Source of the DNA: a virus
Length of the DNA: 24,458 bases
IMG/VR virus record: IMGVR_UViG_3300025065_000037
Span: 1-24,458 of that record
Direction: 5' to 3' (one strand)
The notes under the pieces: generated by a model
What the model was told of the DNA's origin: nothing
What the model saw: the letters and a program-made list of their open reading frames with translations, nothing else
The model's database searches: none
Translations under genes and position numbers: made by a program
Part shown: positions 1 through 7,559 of the stretch, piece by piece
How positions within the stretch are numbered: the stretch's first letter is position 1
Layout of the letters: each line of letters starts with the position of its first letter

Positions 1-784
1 TTCCATAAGGCATATTGTACTGAAACAGCATATTAGCTAAGTCGGCTATGCCCTTATAATCTTGCTGTTTTCTCATAAAATCCTGATACCCTACGCCTTC
101 TAATAATCTTGGTAGAGAGCCTATATCCATAATCGTAGAAAGTTTTTTCTGTATCTCGCCTTCGGTAGCCCCTCTGAATTGCATAGCAGTCTGGATCGCA
201 TTAAGCTGTCTTATCCTTTCTCCTTCCTGTAATTGAGCTAAAACATCAGATACTTTTTCAAAACTTTCTTGTCCTATATCCCCTACTCTCCCGGCCCGAT
301 AGCTTGTGCCACCAAGTCCGTATTTACCAAGATATTTATTCAAATCACTAATGCTTTGCTTTCTTTCTTTTTCGATATTTTTTCTCAGAGATTCGTAGTA
401 TTTAGAAGTAAAAGGATCATACTCGCCGCCCAATGTTTTACTTAGAACATCCTGAGCTTGCCCCATTACTCCGGTAGGCTCTATGCCGCCGCTTATGTAT
501 TTTTGGAGATAATCAAGACCTTGCGTTTCAAAGCCAGAAGGAGTCATTAATTTAGATAACCCACCGTATTCTTTTCCGGGTTCGAATGAAGGAATATATT
601 GTTTTACAATATCCGAAAGTTTAGTGCCTAATTCCATCTGCCAATCTTCCTTCATTGGCTCAAGGGTCACTGTTTCTTCGCCTTTCTCAAAGAGCCTGCC
701 ATATCCTATATTTAAAGGATCCATCAAACCCGAAAAACCCTCTTCGCCAGTTCCTCTACTATAAATATCTTGCCACCATCCCAT
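1..784 (-). CDS. Virion-associated protein, partial (3' end outside window)
   Basis: The frame is open from an ATG at 784 to the window edge, giving at least 261 residues. A strong AAAGGAGG lies seven to eight bases before the ATG. The visible protein starts MGWWQDIYSRGTG and is mostly helical and Gln/Lys/Glu-rich. A Gly/Tyr-rich stretch (KYGLGGTSYRAGR) is followed by long amphipathic helices, and the visible part ends FQYNMPYG. It is the last gene after the nozzle-like gene, a position where short-tailed phages often carry internal or ejection proteins. The function is inferred only from position and helical character. No enzymatic motif is visible. Confidence 0.75.
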   Translation of the reverse strand, partial: MGWWQDIYSRGTGEEGFSGLMDPLNIGYGRLFEKGEETVTLEPMKEDWQMELGTKLSDIVKQYIPSFEPGKEYGGLSKLMTPSGFETQGLDYLQKYISGGIEPTGVMGQAQDVLSKTLGGEYDPFTSKYYESLRKNIEKERKQSISDLNKYLGKYGLGGTSYRAGRVGDIGQESFEKVSDVLAQLQEGERIRQLNAIQTAMQFRGATEGEIQKKLSTIMDIGSLPRLLEGVGYQDFMRKQQDYKGIADLANMLFQYNMPYG

Positions 785-796
785 AATTATCCTCCT

Positions 797-1207
797 TTAA
801 TCACCAGTTATTATCATAACAGCGAACTCTTTCGCCGAACCTATTCTATTTTTTAATCTTATTCCTGTAGTATTGTCTATAAGACAATATTTCGCATCGG
901 TATCAGTAGTAACCCAATTACCGGAATCATCAAGCAGAGTAACAGCACTATCATATTTACAGTTAGCAATGACGTAACTTGCTCCATCATCGGCGGAAAT
1001 TATGTATATCCCCCTTCTTAGATTATCCCAAGTTCCGTCATCGGCTAACCCGAATTTATTGTAATATACGGGAAACCCGGCATCAGGAATTGTTTTTAAA
1101 ACTCTTAACAAATCCTGCAAAAATTTATGGATAGTCAAGGTGGCAGGATCACTCTCTTTTTCTAATGATAAAGGCGGTAAAATTAAACCATCAAACCTAG
1201 AACCCAT
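797..1207 (-). CDS. Small putative virion protein (136 aa)
   Basis: I do not recognise a family. The protein begins MGSRFDGLILPPLSLEKE. It has a helical N-terminal part (about residues 20-45, KFLQDLLRVLKTIP) and a beta-rich remainder with Gly-Asp turns (ADDGTWDNLRRGIYIISADDG). It has no signal peptide or membrane segment. Its start overlaps the stop of the nozzle-like gene by one base (TAATG), so translation is probably coupled. Its place between nozzle-like and internal-type genes suggests a minor tail component, by position only. Confidence 0.7.
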   Translation of the reverse strand: MGSRFDGLILPPLSLEKESDPATLTIHKFLQDLLRVLKTIPDAGFPVYYNKFGLADDGTWDNLRRGIYIISADDGASYVIANCKYDSAVTLLDDSGNWVTTDTDAKYCLIDNTTGIRLKNRIGSAKEFAVMIITGD

Positions 1208-2733
1208 TATCTCTCTATTGCCTCCCTTTGAACCGGTTTCTTATAATATAAATTTCTCATAGTAAAAGTTTCGCTAGCCACAGCATTAGATACTTTTATT
1301 CTTAATTTTTCTGCAAAAATATCGCACTTAACAGAATAGGTTGTCATACTGCTAGTTAAAGTCAAAGTTTCAAGCTCGGTGTAAGTTGCTCCTTCGTCAG
1401 TTGAGTAAGATATTGTTACCGTATCTCCTAACCCTTCAAAAAATAACTCAGTAAAATGAGAATAATATCCAGGAAAAGGTACTATGTCAGCCGAACACCA
1501 ATAAGCTGAGATAGCTGTTCCGTCTTCGTTGGTTAAATCATAATCAAATTTAAAAACTTTTCCATCTTTATCTCCCAAAGATAAAATCGGATAAAAAGTA
1601 TCGCTTATAATCTGGTCGAATATTCCGGTATAAGAATCTATCGTATCGGTTAAATCATCGATTAAAGTTTTAGTAAGTTGCGTCCAGGTCCCGGCCGCAG
1701 TTAGATTAGTTACTAAGTCTTTATAAACTTGGCCAGTATAATAATTGTACCTATAAAGCCTTGTAGGATAATCTTGTCCTCGTATCGGGATAAAAAGCCA
1801 ATATTCGTGAAGCTCGGCCACTATAACCGCAAAAGACTTTTGAATAAGATTAGGGTTTGCATAGTCTTTTAAATCCTCAAATATTCCCGGCACTACTAAT
1901 TTTCCTCTTAATCCATTAAATTGAACTATACCGTGTTTACTTAGGCCTATCACTAAACCTCCGGGAATAGTTTTAACGGTATTCCCTACAAGAAATCCTA
2001 GCCTTCGTTCTACTGAGTCAAACTGCCATATCCGATCATCACCAGTTAAATACCCAACCCAGATACTATCTGTTTTAGGTACAATAGCATTATTGCCAAG
2101 TCTGAATAATCCGGTTATCTCATAGCCATCATCTAAGTCAAAGCTTCCGGCGTGGCTCGCAACCCCTTCTGTCCAACTTTCCGGATCATCATAATCGGGC
2201 CATTGCACTCTTTCCGGATAAATATTAGCTCCATCCTTAATATAACCTAATAAAAGATACCTATTGAATCCAAGTAAATATTTAGGGATCGGAGGACTTC
2301 CGCCTAAAGCAGCAATATTATTTCCTGATCCTTGCCACTTTTGAATAGCGTCAACATAGTTAGTAAAAACCAGAAAATTCTTTCCGCTTATTTTGGCAGT
2401 AGAATAAGAGCAAGGATTTACTACTGTTCCGTTTAATGTTCCATCTGTATAATCTGTCCAAACCGCCCCGGAATTATTCCACCAATAAAATTTAGTAGTA
2501 GTTAAACAGAAAAAATATTTAGTGCCTTCTCGATCAAACTCGCCAAGTAAGACTACATCGCCGCTTAAAGTTGCACCTAACTTAGAATACCCCTCTTTCT
2601 TTTTAATCTGAGTACGTTCTATCCTTACATTTTGACAATCAGGCGTAGCCCGACCGTCAATAAATGCGCCCGGCTTTGAAGTATCAAGCGATAAAACCGG
2701 AATAGGTAAAACTTTCTTTGTCGTTTTTACCAT
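1207..2733 (-). CDS. Tail nozzle / stopper-like protein (P22 gp10 / SU10 nozzle type)
   Basis: This 508-aa protein is rich in beta strands with repeated blades of the form GxxxFxx(Y/W)xxxDxxW. The N-terminus (FIDGRATPDCQNVRIERTQIKKKEGY) resembles phage proteins that open with a 'list of data plus GG/EGY' segment before a beta-propeller-like body. Other visible pieces are YWWNNSGAVWTDYTDG, a central LGFLVGNTVKTIPGG and a C-terminal beta domain. In short-tailed phages such proteins close the portal channel and form the tail tip. The start overlaps the fibre stop by one base, and it sits three genes below the adaptor. The fold assignment rests on length, composition and position. It could also be a different tail hub protein. 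Confidence 0.6.
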   Translation of the reverse strand: MVKTTKKVLPIPVLSLDTSKPGAFIDGRATPDCQNVRIERTQIKKKEGYSKLGATLSGDVVLLGEFDREGTKYFFCLTTTKFYWWNNSGAVWTDYTDGTLNGTVVNPCSYSTAKISGKNFLVFTNYVDAIQKWQGSGNNIAALGGSPPIPKYLLGFNRYLLLGYIKDGANIYPERVQWPDYDDPESWTEGVASHAGSFDLDDGYEITGLFRLGNNAIVPKTDSIWVGYLTGDDRIWQFDSVERRLGFLVGNTVKTIPGGLVIGLSKHGIVQFNGLRGKLVVPGIFEDLKDYANPNLIQKSFAVIVAELHEYWLFIPIRGQDYPTRLYRYNYYTGQVYKDLVTNLTAAGTWTQLTKTLIDDLTDTIDSYTGIFDQIISDTFYPILSLGDKDGKVFKFDYDLTNEDGTAISAYWCSADIVPFPGYYSHFTELFFEGLGDTVTISYSTDEGATYTELETLTLTSSMTTYSVKCDIFAEKLRIKVSNAVASETFTMRNLYYKKPVQREAIER

Positions 2734-4097
2734 TATTCACCTACTAAAGCCTCCACTTCATCTTTAGTTAATCCCAGAGCTTTTAATTTAGTTTTACTAG
2801 CTTCTTTGTCTTGTTCTTTTTTTGCTTTTTCTTGTTCGTATTCAACTCTTTTTTCCTCAGCTTTGATGATTTTCTGAGCTTTCTCCGCAGTAGTTAATCT
2901 TACAAGTTTGCGTACTTTTATATAATCAGGGATTGTTTCAATCAAAACCGGATCCGTGTCTATAAACTCTCCTGAATGTAATGGTACATAGGGTAAATTC
3001 TGGTTAGTAATTTTAAACTCTTCATTGATTAAGGTTGCGATTGATCTGCCGGTAACTTCGCTTTCCTGTTCAAGCAAATTAGTAGTATCTTTGTCTAACA
3101 AAAATAATGTATGATCATCTTCATTGTAATTCAAAAAAGGATGAGATATTTTATCTGGATCACCACCATTACCATAGGAAGGATGATCTTTGGCTGTTGA
3201 AACGGATAATATTTCTTTAGTGTTTTTGTCAATCATAAGAAATGTCCATCTGTCGATACCTGAAGCTGTTACATAACGTTGCTGAGCGTAACAAGTCCCG
3301 CTTTCAATATTTATATAAATAATCGTTGCATAAGAACCCGTGTCTTCACGATTTCTTGCAATTTGAATGCCAGTATCATTACCTATATCTCCTTTTACCT
3401 GTGGATAAAAACCATATTCGCCCCCCGGTAACGTTAAATGGGCATTAGTTGCTGTGCTTACTTCTCCCGAAGCAGTTTTTAAGGCTGTAGTATCTACAGT
3501 ATCATCAGGCATATAATTGTCTGCCCCACATCTGTAAATGACATTTGCCGCTGCTGTCGTTCCTGTATTATATCCATCTAAAGTATCGGCATTGAGATTG
3601 CTTACTTTAGTCGTTGAAGTAATAATCATAGGAGTTGTGCCGTCTGCAATGTCAGCTTGAAGCTGTTGTGCTCTAAATTCGTGTGCCCCTATATCCAAAT
3701 CTCCGCTTGCGGTAAAAGTAGTAACTCCTGTGGCTTTAGTTAAAGTCGTGTTGGTTATAGTTGTTGCTACACTTCCACCCAAAGTAATATTGTCAAGCGT
3801 TCCCCCGTTTATATCAACTGTAGTTACCGTTCCCAAATCAGCGCAAGTTACATTAGCCGCCGTCCAGTTAACCCTCATTTCCGGGCTTTCTCCATCGGCG
3901 GACAAAACCCTTTCGTGGATGTCTTGAGATAAGGTATTTATAAAAGTATCAACTGTGTCCATTGTATCGACAGAACCATCCACCCTGCTATCGTCATCTT
4001 CCCAAGAATTGGTCAAAGCATAAGCAAATTGGCAGCATAAAAATAAAATTGCCCCCACAACTAGAATCTCAAAAATACTTATCCTTTTTTTAATCAT
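2733..4097 (-). CDS. Putative tail fibre with N-terminal Sec signal/anchor (454 aa)
   Basis: Residues 1-27 (MIKKRISIFEILVVGAILF, then CCQFAYA) form a basic start, a hydrophobic core and an AYA cleavage site. This is unusual for a fibre. After it comes a phage-fibre-like segment (WEDDDSRVDGSVDTMDTVDTF), then Thr/Gly/Asn-rich beta repeats (TVTTVDINGGTLDNITLGG), and a 'LNADTLDGYNTG' motif typical of fibres that list variants. The last 55 residues are a Lys/Glu coiled coil (EKAQKIIKAEEKRVEYEQEK). AAGGAGG lies seven bases before the ATG. The gene lies between the adaptor and the nozzle-like gene. Fibre identity is likely. Whether the hydrophobic start is cleaved, anchors the protein, or is used at all is unknown. 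Confidence 0.7.
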   Translation of the reverse strand: MIKKRISIFEILVVGAILFLCCQFAYALTNSWEDDDSRVDGSVDTMDTVDTFINTLSQDIHERVLSADGESPEMRVNWTAANVTCADLGTVTTVDINGGTLDNITLGGSVATTITNTTLTKATGVTTFTASGDLDIGAHEFRAQQLQADIADGTTPMIITSTTKVSNLNADTLDGYNTGTTAAANVIYRCGADNYMPDDTVDTTALKTASGEVSTATNAHLTLPGGEYGFYPQVKGDIGNDTGIQIARNREDTGSYATIIYINIESGTCYAQQRYVTASGIDRWTFLMIDKNTKEILSVSTAKDHPSYGNGGDPDKISHPFLNYNEDDHTLFLLDKDTTNLLEQESEVTGRSIATLINEEFKITNQNLPYVPLHSGEFIDTDPVLIETIPDYIKVRKLVRLTTAEKAQKIIKAEEKRVEYEQEKAKKEQDKEASKTKLKALGLTKDEVEALVGE

Positions 4098-4108
4098 CCT
4101 AAACCTCC

Positions 4109-4765
4109 TTAATAATCATTACACTCAGTTATTGTTTCCACATTACTATTGCGTTTATCCAGTATCGCCAAAGACCTTAGTAGCGATATTCCTTTGAGTT
4201 CTTCTTTGGCTTCTTTATCTTCATCGTCAAGGACGTGCCACAGCTTAGCTTTTAATAAATGCTTAATTACATCTTTAAAGTGATCTCTGAAAGCTATCGC
4301 AACTGAATTAGAACTTACTGCGGCGTGAAGCTTGGTATATGGAAAAGTAATCGTATAACTAGCATCACTCATTGGAGCAAAGTCAAATTGATTCTTTTCT
4401 AAGCAATAATAAGATGGTTTACTCTTACTGCTTGAATTATTTGCCCGGTTAGGATAATGCCAATTCATCCATTCAAGACTTTTCTTTATTAGTGTCCGGC
4501 CTTTGTCGGTATCGTATAATAATTCCGGTTCGCCATACTGAAAGACAAAATCGGAAGGCAAAGCCACAAAATAATCAGTATCTACTATTGATAAACTCCC
4601 ATCTGTTTTTAAATCCTGCAAAGGTATAGGCTCTCCATCCTCAGTCATTGCCCGGCTCATAGCATAAAGAACATCAGGGAATACGGTTTCAAGGTAACTC
4701 TGCTTATCAGTCCTTTTGGTTTCAGTCATCACTTCTGTTATGATTGCGTCTCTGGTTAACGACAT
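4109..4765 (-). CDS. Head-tail adaptor protein (SU10 adaptor-like)
   Basis: This 218-aa protein follows the pattern of phage adaptor proteins that sit under the portal ring. It has an N-terminal helix (TRDAIITEVMTETKRTD), a conserved central piece with LPSDFV and a following Pro-rich YYCLEKNQFDFAPMSDASYTITFPY. A helical C-terminal arm follows, with 'FRDHFKDVIKHLLKAKLWHV' and an acidic DDEDKEAKEELK. The length fits the family (about 180-230 aa). A TAGGAGGAT site precedes the start. Unusually, it is about 9.4 kb away from the capsid gene, while adaptors usually follow the capsid gene closely. Confidence is fairly high because motif order and size agree. Confidence 0.7.
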   Translation of the reverse strand: MSLTRDAIITEVMTETKRTDKQSYLETVFPDVLYAMSRAMTEDGEPIPLQDLKTDGSLSIVDTDYFVALPSDFVFQYGEPELLYDTDKGRTLIKKSLEWMNWHYPNRANNSSSKSKPSYYCLEKNQFDFAPMSDASYTITFPYTKLHAAVSSNSVAIAFRDHFKDVIKHLLKAKLWHVLDDEDKEAKEELKGISLLRSLAILDKRNSNVETITECNDY

Positions 4766-4780
4766 TCTTATCCTCCTAAT

Positions 4781-5311
4781 TTAATCATCAAACCAATATC
4801 CTAGAATCTTCATCTTAAGATGCCTTTTGAAAATCTCGTTTATATCCGAAGGTGCCGGATGCTCAGGGGTAGCTATACTAAAAATCTTGCGTATATAAGG
4901 AACGACCCTCTCTGAACAGTATCTAGCCCAGGGAATATTGATTTTGCGTATTCTGATTAACTGTCCGAATATTCCCAAGAAGTCATACATATTTCTCCAC
5001 CAGGGAGCCTTGAGGTCTTTCTCAACCATTTTGAGAAATTCCTTCTTTGCGGTTTCTGAAAGATTCTCACATTGCCAGAATTTAAGCATAATCGAGGGCT
5101 TCATATATTTTTTAACTGGAACCTCTTTATGGCCATTAAAACCCTGAGAAGCAAAGTAACTCTCTCGATGCATAACCATAACGTGATTATAATTTCCCTT
5201 AGTGTGCATCTTTATTCCAAAGCTAATGAAAGTCCGACGATTGTCAGAGAACACTATTAGAGGTAAATCCTCCTTAGTTATCTGTAAAGGGTTTATGAAT
5301 TTCCTACTCAT
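4781..5311 (-). CDS. Permuted NlpC/P60-like cysteine peptidase (candidate endolysin)
   Basis: The order of the likely catalytic residues is His first, Cys later, as in circularly permuted NlpC/P60 (YiiX/LRAT-like) proteins. His43 lies in GNYNHVMVMHRE and Cys132 in ARYCSERVVPYI. An N-terminal strand (LPLIVFSDNRR) precedes the His. The family hydrolyses amide or ester bonds, often in peptidoglycan. The length (176 aa) is normal for such a domain and no signal peptide is seen. The ATG overlaps the lipoprotein stop (ATGA), and GAGG lies about eight bases upstream. With the spanin-like pair upstream, a role in wall cleavage during lysis is inferred. A virion-borne hydrolase is an alternative. Confidence 0.6.
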   Translation of the reverse strand: MSRKFINPLQITKEDLPLIVFSDNRRTFISFGIKMHTKGNYNHVMVMHRESYFASQGFNGHKEVPVKKYMKPSIMLKFWQCENLSETAKKEFLKMVEKDLKAPWWRNMYDFLGIFGQLIRIRKINIPWARYCSERVVPYIRKIFSIATPEHPAPSDINEIFKRHLKMKILGYWFDD

Positions 5312-5484
5312 TTATCTACCTCAATATTCTTAAATTCTATCATCGGTTTACCTTCTATGCTTGTGCCATCCGGCCAGGTAGCCTTACCAAAGCCGTGAAT
5401 TTTAAGAGTTTCCCCATCTTCTCTTTCAGCAGTAGTTATACAGCCAACAATAAGGAATATAAACAATAGAAGGCTTTTATTCAT
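5308..5484 (-). CDS. Small lipoprotein (58 aa), possible o-spanin
   Basis: The reading is ATG at 5484 to TGA at 5308. The protein starts MNKSLLLFIFLIVGCITTAE: a basic start, a hydrophobic stretch and a lipobox (IVGC, Cys15), so a lipid-anchored mature form of about 44 residues is expected. The mature part holds 'GFGKATWPDGTSIEG', which resembles a MORN repeat. The gene overlaps its upstream neighbour by 8 bases and the peptidase gene by 4 (ATGA). A moderate AAGGCGA precedes the start. Small phage lipoproteins next to a membrane-anchored coiled coil are often outer-membrane spanins. This one is not Pro-rich, so that role is only inferred. Confidence 0.7.
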   Translation of the reverse strand: MNKSLLLFIFLIVGCITTAEREDGETLKIHGFGKATWPDGTSIEGKPMIEFKNIEVDK

Positions 5485-5644
5485 TTTTTATCGCCTTGTT
5501 AATTCTAGCCCGGCCATAAGCTATGGCAGCATCAAACAACAACTGCCTTATTACTTTCTCCTTATCCTCCGGAATAATATCAGGTATTTCTTGAATCTCC
5601 GCCTTTACTTTGTCAACGACCTCTTTAAGTTTCTTTAGTATCAT
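5477..5644 (-). CDS. Small helical protein (55 aa)
   Basis: The frame runs from an ATG at 5644 to TAA at 5477. GGAGG seven bases before the ATG, inside the end of the upstream gene, strongly supports translation. The product begins MILKKLKEVVDKVKAEIQEI, contains IIPEDKEKVIRQLLFDAAIAYGR and ends INKAIKNE. It is mainly amphipathic helix with no membrane segment or Cys. Overlaps: 20 bases with the upstream gene and 8 with the lipoprotein gene. I do not recognise a family. Its place between a coiled-coil gene and a lipoprotein suggests the same small cassette. Confidence 0.7.
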   Translation of the reverse strand: MILKKLKEVVDKVKAEIQEIPDIIPEDKEKVIRQLLFDAAIAYGRARINKAIKNE

Positions 5645-5825
5645 CTTTGCCCTCCAGCTTATGTATCTTTTTAATTAACCTTTCGGCTTCCTCTAAATTA
5701 GTAGTAACAATGGGGTAGAACTTTTCAAACTTGGTTTCACACTCAGCGAGAGCTACCCTTAACTCTGTCATAGCGTGAACTACGGTGTGCATTTTCTCTT
5801 TTACTAATTCAGCATCTTTTATCAT
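5625..5825 (-). CDS. Small coiled-coil protein (66 aa)
   Basis: The protein is almost wholly helical (MIKDAELVKEKMHTVVHAM, then ECETKFEKFYPIVTTNLEE and AERLIKKIHKLEGK). It has no membrane segment. Its ATG shares one base with the stop of the membrane-anchored coiled-coil gene (TGATG), so translation is probably coupled. It could be a soluble partner of that protein. Family unknown. Confidence 0.65.
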   Translation of the reverse strand: MIKDAELVKEKMHTVVHAMTELRVALAECETKFEKFYPIVTTNLEEAERLIKKIHKLEGKDDTKET

Positions 5826-6166
5826 CAGCGATCTCCGTTGGATATTTTATCCCATATTTTATTTATCGTGCCTTTCATCTCCCCTACATCGTTTTTAGTA
5901 TGGGTTACATCGGTTTGAAGCCTTACTATATCTTCGTTTTGTTTCTGATTCACCTCAGTATTTTTAGCTACTTCAACCTTCATCAACGCATCAGTTTCAG
6001 CAAGTGCCTCGGTCTTAGTATTCATATTAGCCCACCAGACGATAGCTAAGAACACCGCTCCAATAGTAGGAAACAGAAATGCAACGTATTCCCTCATAGT
6101 AAGTTTTATCACTATCGGAGTCTTTCTTCTTTCCTCGCCTTTGTGTCCGTTGCCTTCGAGTTTCAT
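5825..6166 (-). CDS. Membrane-anchored coiled-coil protein (113 aa), possible i-spanin or holin-like
   Basis: A basic N-terminus (about residues 1-25, HKGEERRKTPIVIKL) is followed by one membrane segment (about 27-46, VAFLFPTIGAVFLAIVWW). The rest, to residue 110, is predicted coiled coil (KNTEVNQKQNEDIVRLQTDV). The charge pattern predicts N-in, C-out topology, as in inner-membrane spanins. XhlA-type holin accessories have the reverse order (coil first, membrane segment last), which speaks against that family. The start overlaps the upstream stop by 4 bases (ATGA). The 58-aa lipoprotein lies about 340 bases downstream, which supports a spanin-like pair but does not prove it. Confidence 0.65.
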   Translation of the reverse strand: MKLEGNGHKGEERRKTPIVIKLTMREYVAFLFPTIGAVFLAIVWWANMNTKTEALAETDALMKVEVAKNTEVNQKQNEDIVRLQTDVTHTKNDVGEMKGTINKIWDKISNGDR

Positions 6167-6534
6167 TCCACTACTTCAATAACTTGTCCTATCCCCGTAG
6201 CGTAAAGTTCCCTGTAAGCCTTAGCTAATTTTTTACCGAAAGTTTTTTTTAGGAACTTAGCTATCTCTTTCTCGGTGTAGGGTTCTTCTCTGAGTTCCCC
6301 GTAAACAATAGGTCTTATCGGGATATTCATATTTACATTATCCCCGACCGCCTGTCCGTTTAGCTGGACTATAATCGGGCAATAAGCACTTCCACCCCTG
6401 CCATCGCCTATCTGTTGATTAAAAACCATTGTAGCTCTTACATTACTTATCCTATCTAGCTCAATAGTCCTCTGTGCCCAAACTGCCCCGAAAATGGAAA
6501 GTGAAACCAGAAACAAACCTAATGCTTTTCTCAT
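6163..6534 (-). CDS. Exported protein of unknown function (123 aa)
   Basis: I place the start at 6534 rather than at an earlier ATG at 6603, because AAGGAGG lies directly upstream and the resulting N-terminus (MRKALGLFLVSLSIFGAVWA) is a clean Sec signal peptide with cleavage after VWA. The mature part has a beta-like first half (RATMVFNQQIGDGRGG, one Cys in GSAYCPIIVQL) and a helical second half (EKEIAKFLKKTFGKKLAKAY). No family recognised. It overlaps the spanin-like gene by 4 bases. Location in the periplasm is predicted from the signal peptide. Confidence 0.7.
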   Translation of the reverse strand: MRKALGLFLVSLSIFGAVWAQRTIELDRISNVRATMVFNQQIGDGRGGSAYCPIIVQLNGQAVGDNVNMNIPIRPIVYGELREEPYTEKEIAKFLKKTFGKKLAKAYRELYATGIGQVIEVVE

Positions 6535-6547
6535 ACAAACCTCCTTT

Positions 6548-6829
6548 TTAACCAAAGAAAAATGGTTGACTATATGGTGGACCAAAAACAAACAAACTCT
6601 CATTCACAACCCTTGAATCTATTTTCATTTTCTTCATTATATTTAATGCTGTTTTTTTCTTTTTCGGTTTAACATATTCTGCTTTAGGGGCTATAAAATC
6701 TTCTGCTACAGAAGTCCCCATTATTAAATTATAAATCACTCCTGCTGTAAGGAGTTTTTTATAAATACCTTGCTTTTGCGTCAACATGGAACGGCCTCGT
6801 TTCGAAATCCGCATAGACTTCTCCGCCAT
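6548..6829 (-). CDS. Small unknown protein, uncertain start (up to 93 aa)
   Basis: Three in-frame ATGs are possible, each with a weak or fair upstream GGAG/GAGG: 6829 (93 aa), 6814 and 6787 (79 aa, MLTQKQGIYKKLLTAGVIYN). The last overlaps the glycosyltransferase by only 29 bases and is my preference. The protein has a short hydrophobic stretch (LLTAGVIYNLIMGTSVAEDF), a Lys-rich middle (YVKPKKKKTALNIMKKMK) and an aromatic end (FGPPYSQPFFFG). It is not obviously a membrane protein. I recognise no family. Confidence 0.5.
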   Translation of the reverse strand: MAEKSMRISKRGRSMLTQKQGIYKKLLTAGVIYNLIMGTSVAEDFIAPKAEYVKPKKKKTALNIMKKMKIDSRVVNESLFVFGPPYSQPFFFG

Positions 6830-7559
6830 TTTTAGTTATCTCCAATCCAAGTAGAATATCAAGACCATAAGGCCGTGCCATACCTTTAGGTTTAGTAACT
6901 GGTTTAAATGGATATTTTCTTTTTAATATTTTAGGCATCCGGGAACGGATAAAAAGATTTATCCCTAAAGCCCCAGTAACTACCTTCTGCACTCCCCAAG
7001 GGCAAGAAGGCTGCACAAGCACTTGAACAAGTTCAACCTTACCCTTTTTATCTACTACTGGTATTTGTGCCAAATCAAACGCCATTACCGCCTGTTCAAA
7101 GTGCCTATCATTGAATACGCCCATCAACTCTACCGCCTTGGGCTTTTCATCTATAATATTGACAAACTTCTTTAATGTTCCGTGAGGCAGGATTATGTCA
7201 TCCTCAAGGGTAAATACATAATCAGTATCTATATACTGCCAAGCTGCGTTATAAAGAGAAGCTATGTTGTTTAAATGCCTATGTGCTATATTCAGTTGTT
7301 CACCTTTCTTATGGTCTTTCATCTGGGAAAGGCATAATTGAGTAGGCGGGAGTGTCTGGTCGTGGATAATTTTTATATCCTTAAAACCTATCAAAGATTT
7401 TGAAACTAACCTAAGAGTATCAGCAAATATTGTCGGACAGTTACAATACCATAAAAGCCTTAATTTCTCTTTTGGATAGTCAATGTTTTTAAGCCCGTAA
7501 AGATAATGGCTTAGACTTCCCCACCTGCCTGAGAATAGAGATACAACTGTTATTTCCAT
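6759..7559 (-). CDS. GT-A-type glycosyltransferase-like protein
   Basis: The 266-aa protein opens with a Rossmann-like strand and turn (MEITVVSLFSGRWGSL). The acidic metal/nucleotide-sugar motif is YVFTLEDDIILP (Glu119-Asp121), preceded by a helix (ASLYNAAWQYIDTD) as in GT2-like enzymes. Later pieces (PSCPWGVQKVVTGALGINLFI and RPYGLDILLGLEI) would form the acceptor side. No membrane segment is seen, unlike GtrB-type phage transferases. The start is ATG at 7559 with GGAG five to six bases upstream, overlapping the sulfotransferase stop by 10 bases. It likely transfers a sugar to a host glycan or virion component. Donor and acceptor are unknown. Confidence 0.65.
   Translation of the reverse strand: MEITVVSLFSGRWGSLSHYLYGLKNIDYPKEKLRLLWYCNCPTIFADTLRLVSKSLIGFKDIKIIHDQTLPPTQLCLSQMKDHKKGEQLNIAHRHLNNIASLYNAAWQYIDTDYVFTLEDDIILPHGTLKKFVNIIDEKPKAVELMGVFNDRHFEQAVMAFDLAQIPVVDKKGKVELVQVLVQPSCPWGVQKVVTGALGINLFIRSRMPKILKRKYPFKPVTKPKGMARPYGLDILLGLEITKNGGEVYADFETRPFHVDAKARYL

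Noticed and set aside
5825-6166. XhlA-type holin accessory
   Set aside because: XhlA proteins have the coiled coil first and the membrane segment last; here the order is reversed.
6535-6603. Longer form of the exported protein from ATG 6603
   Set aside because: AAGGAGG before ATG 6534 and the clean signal peptide favour the shorter form.
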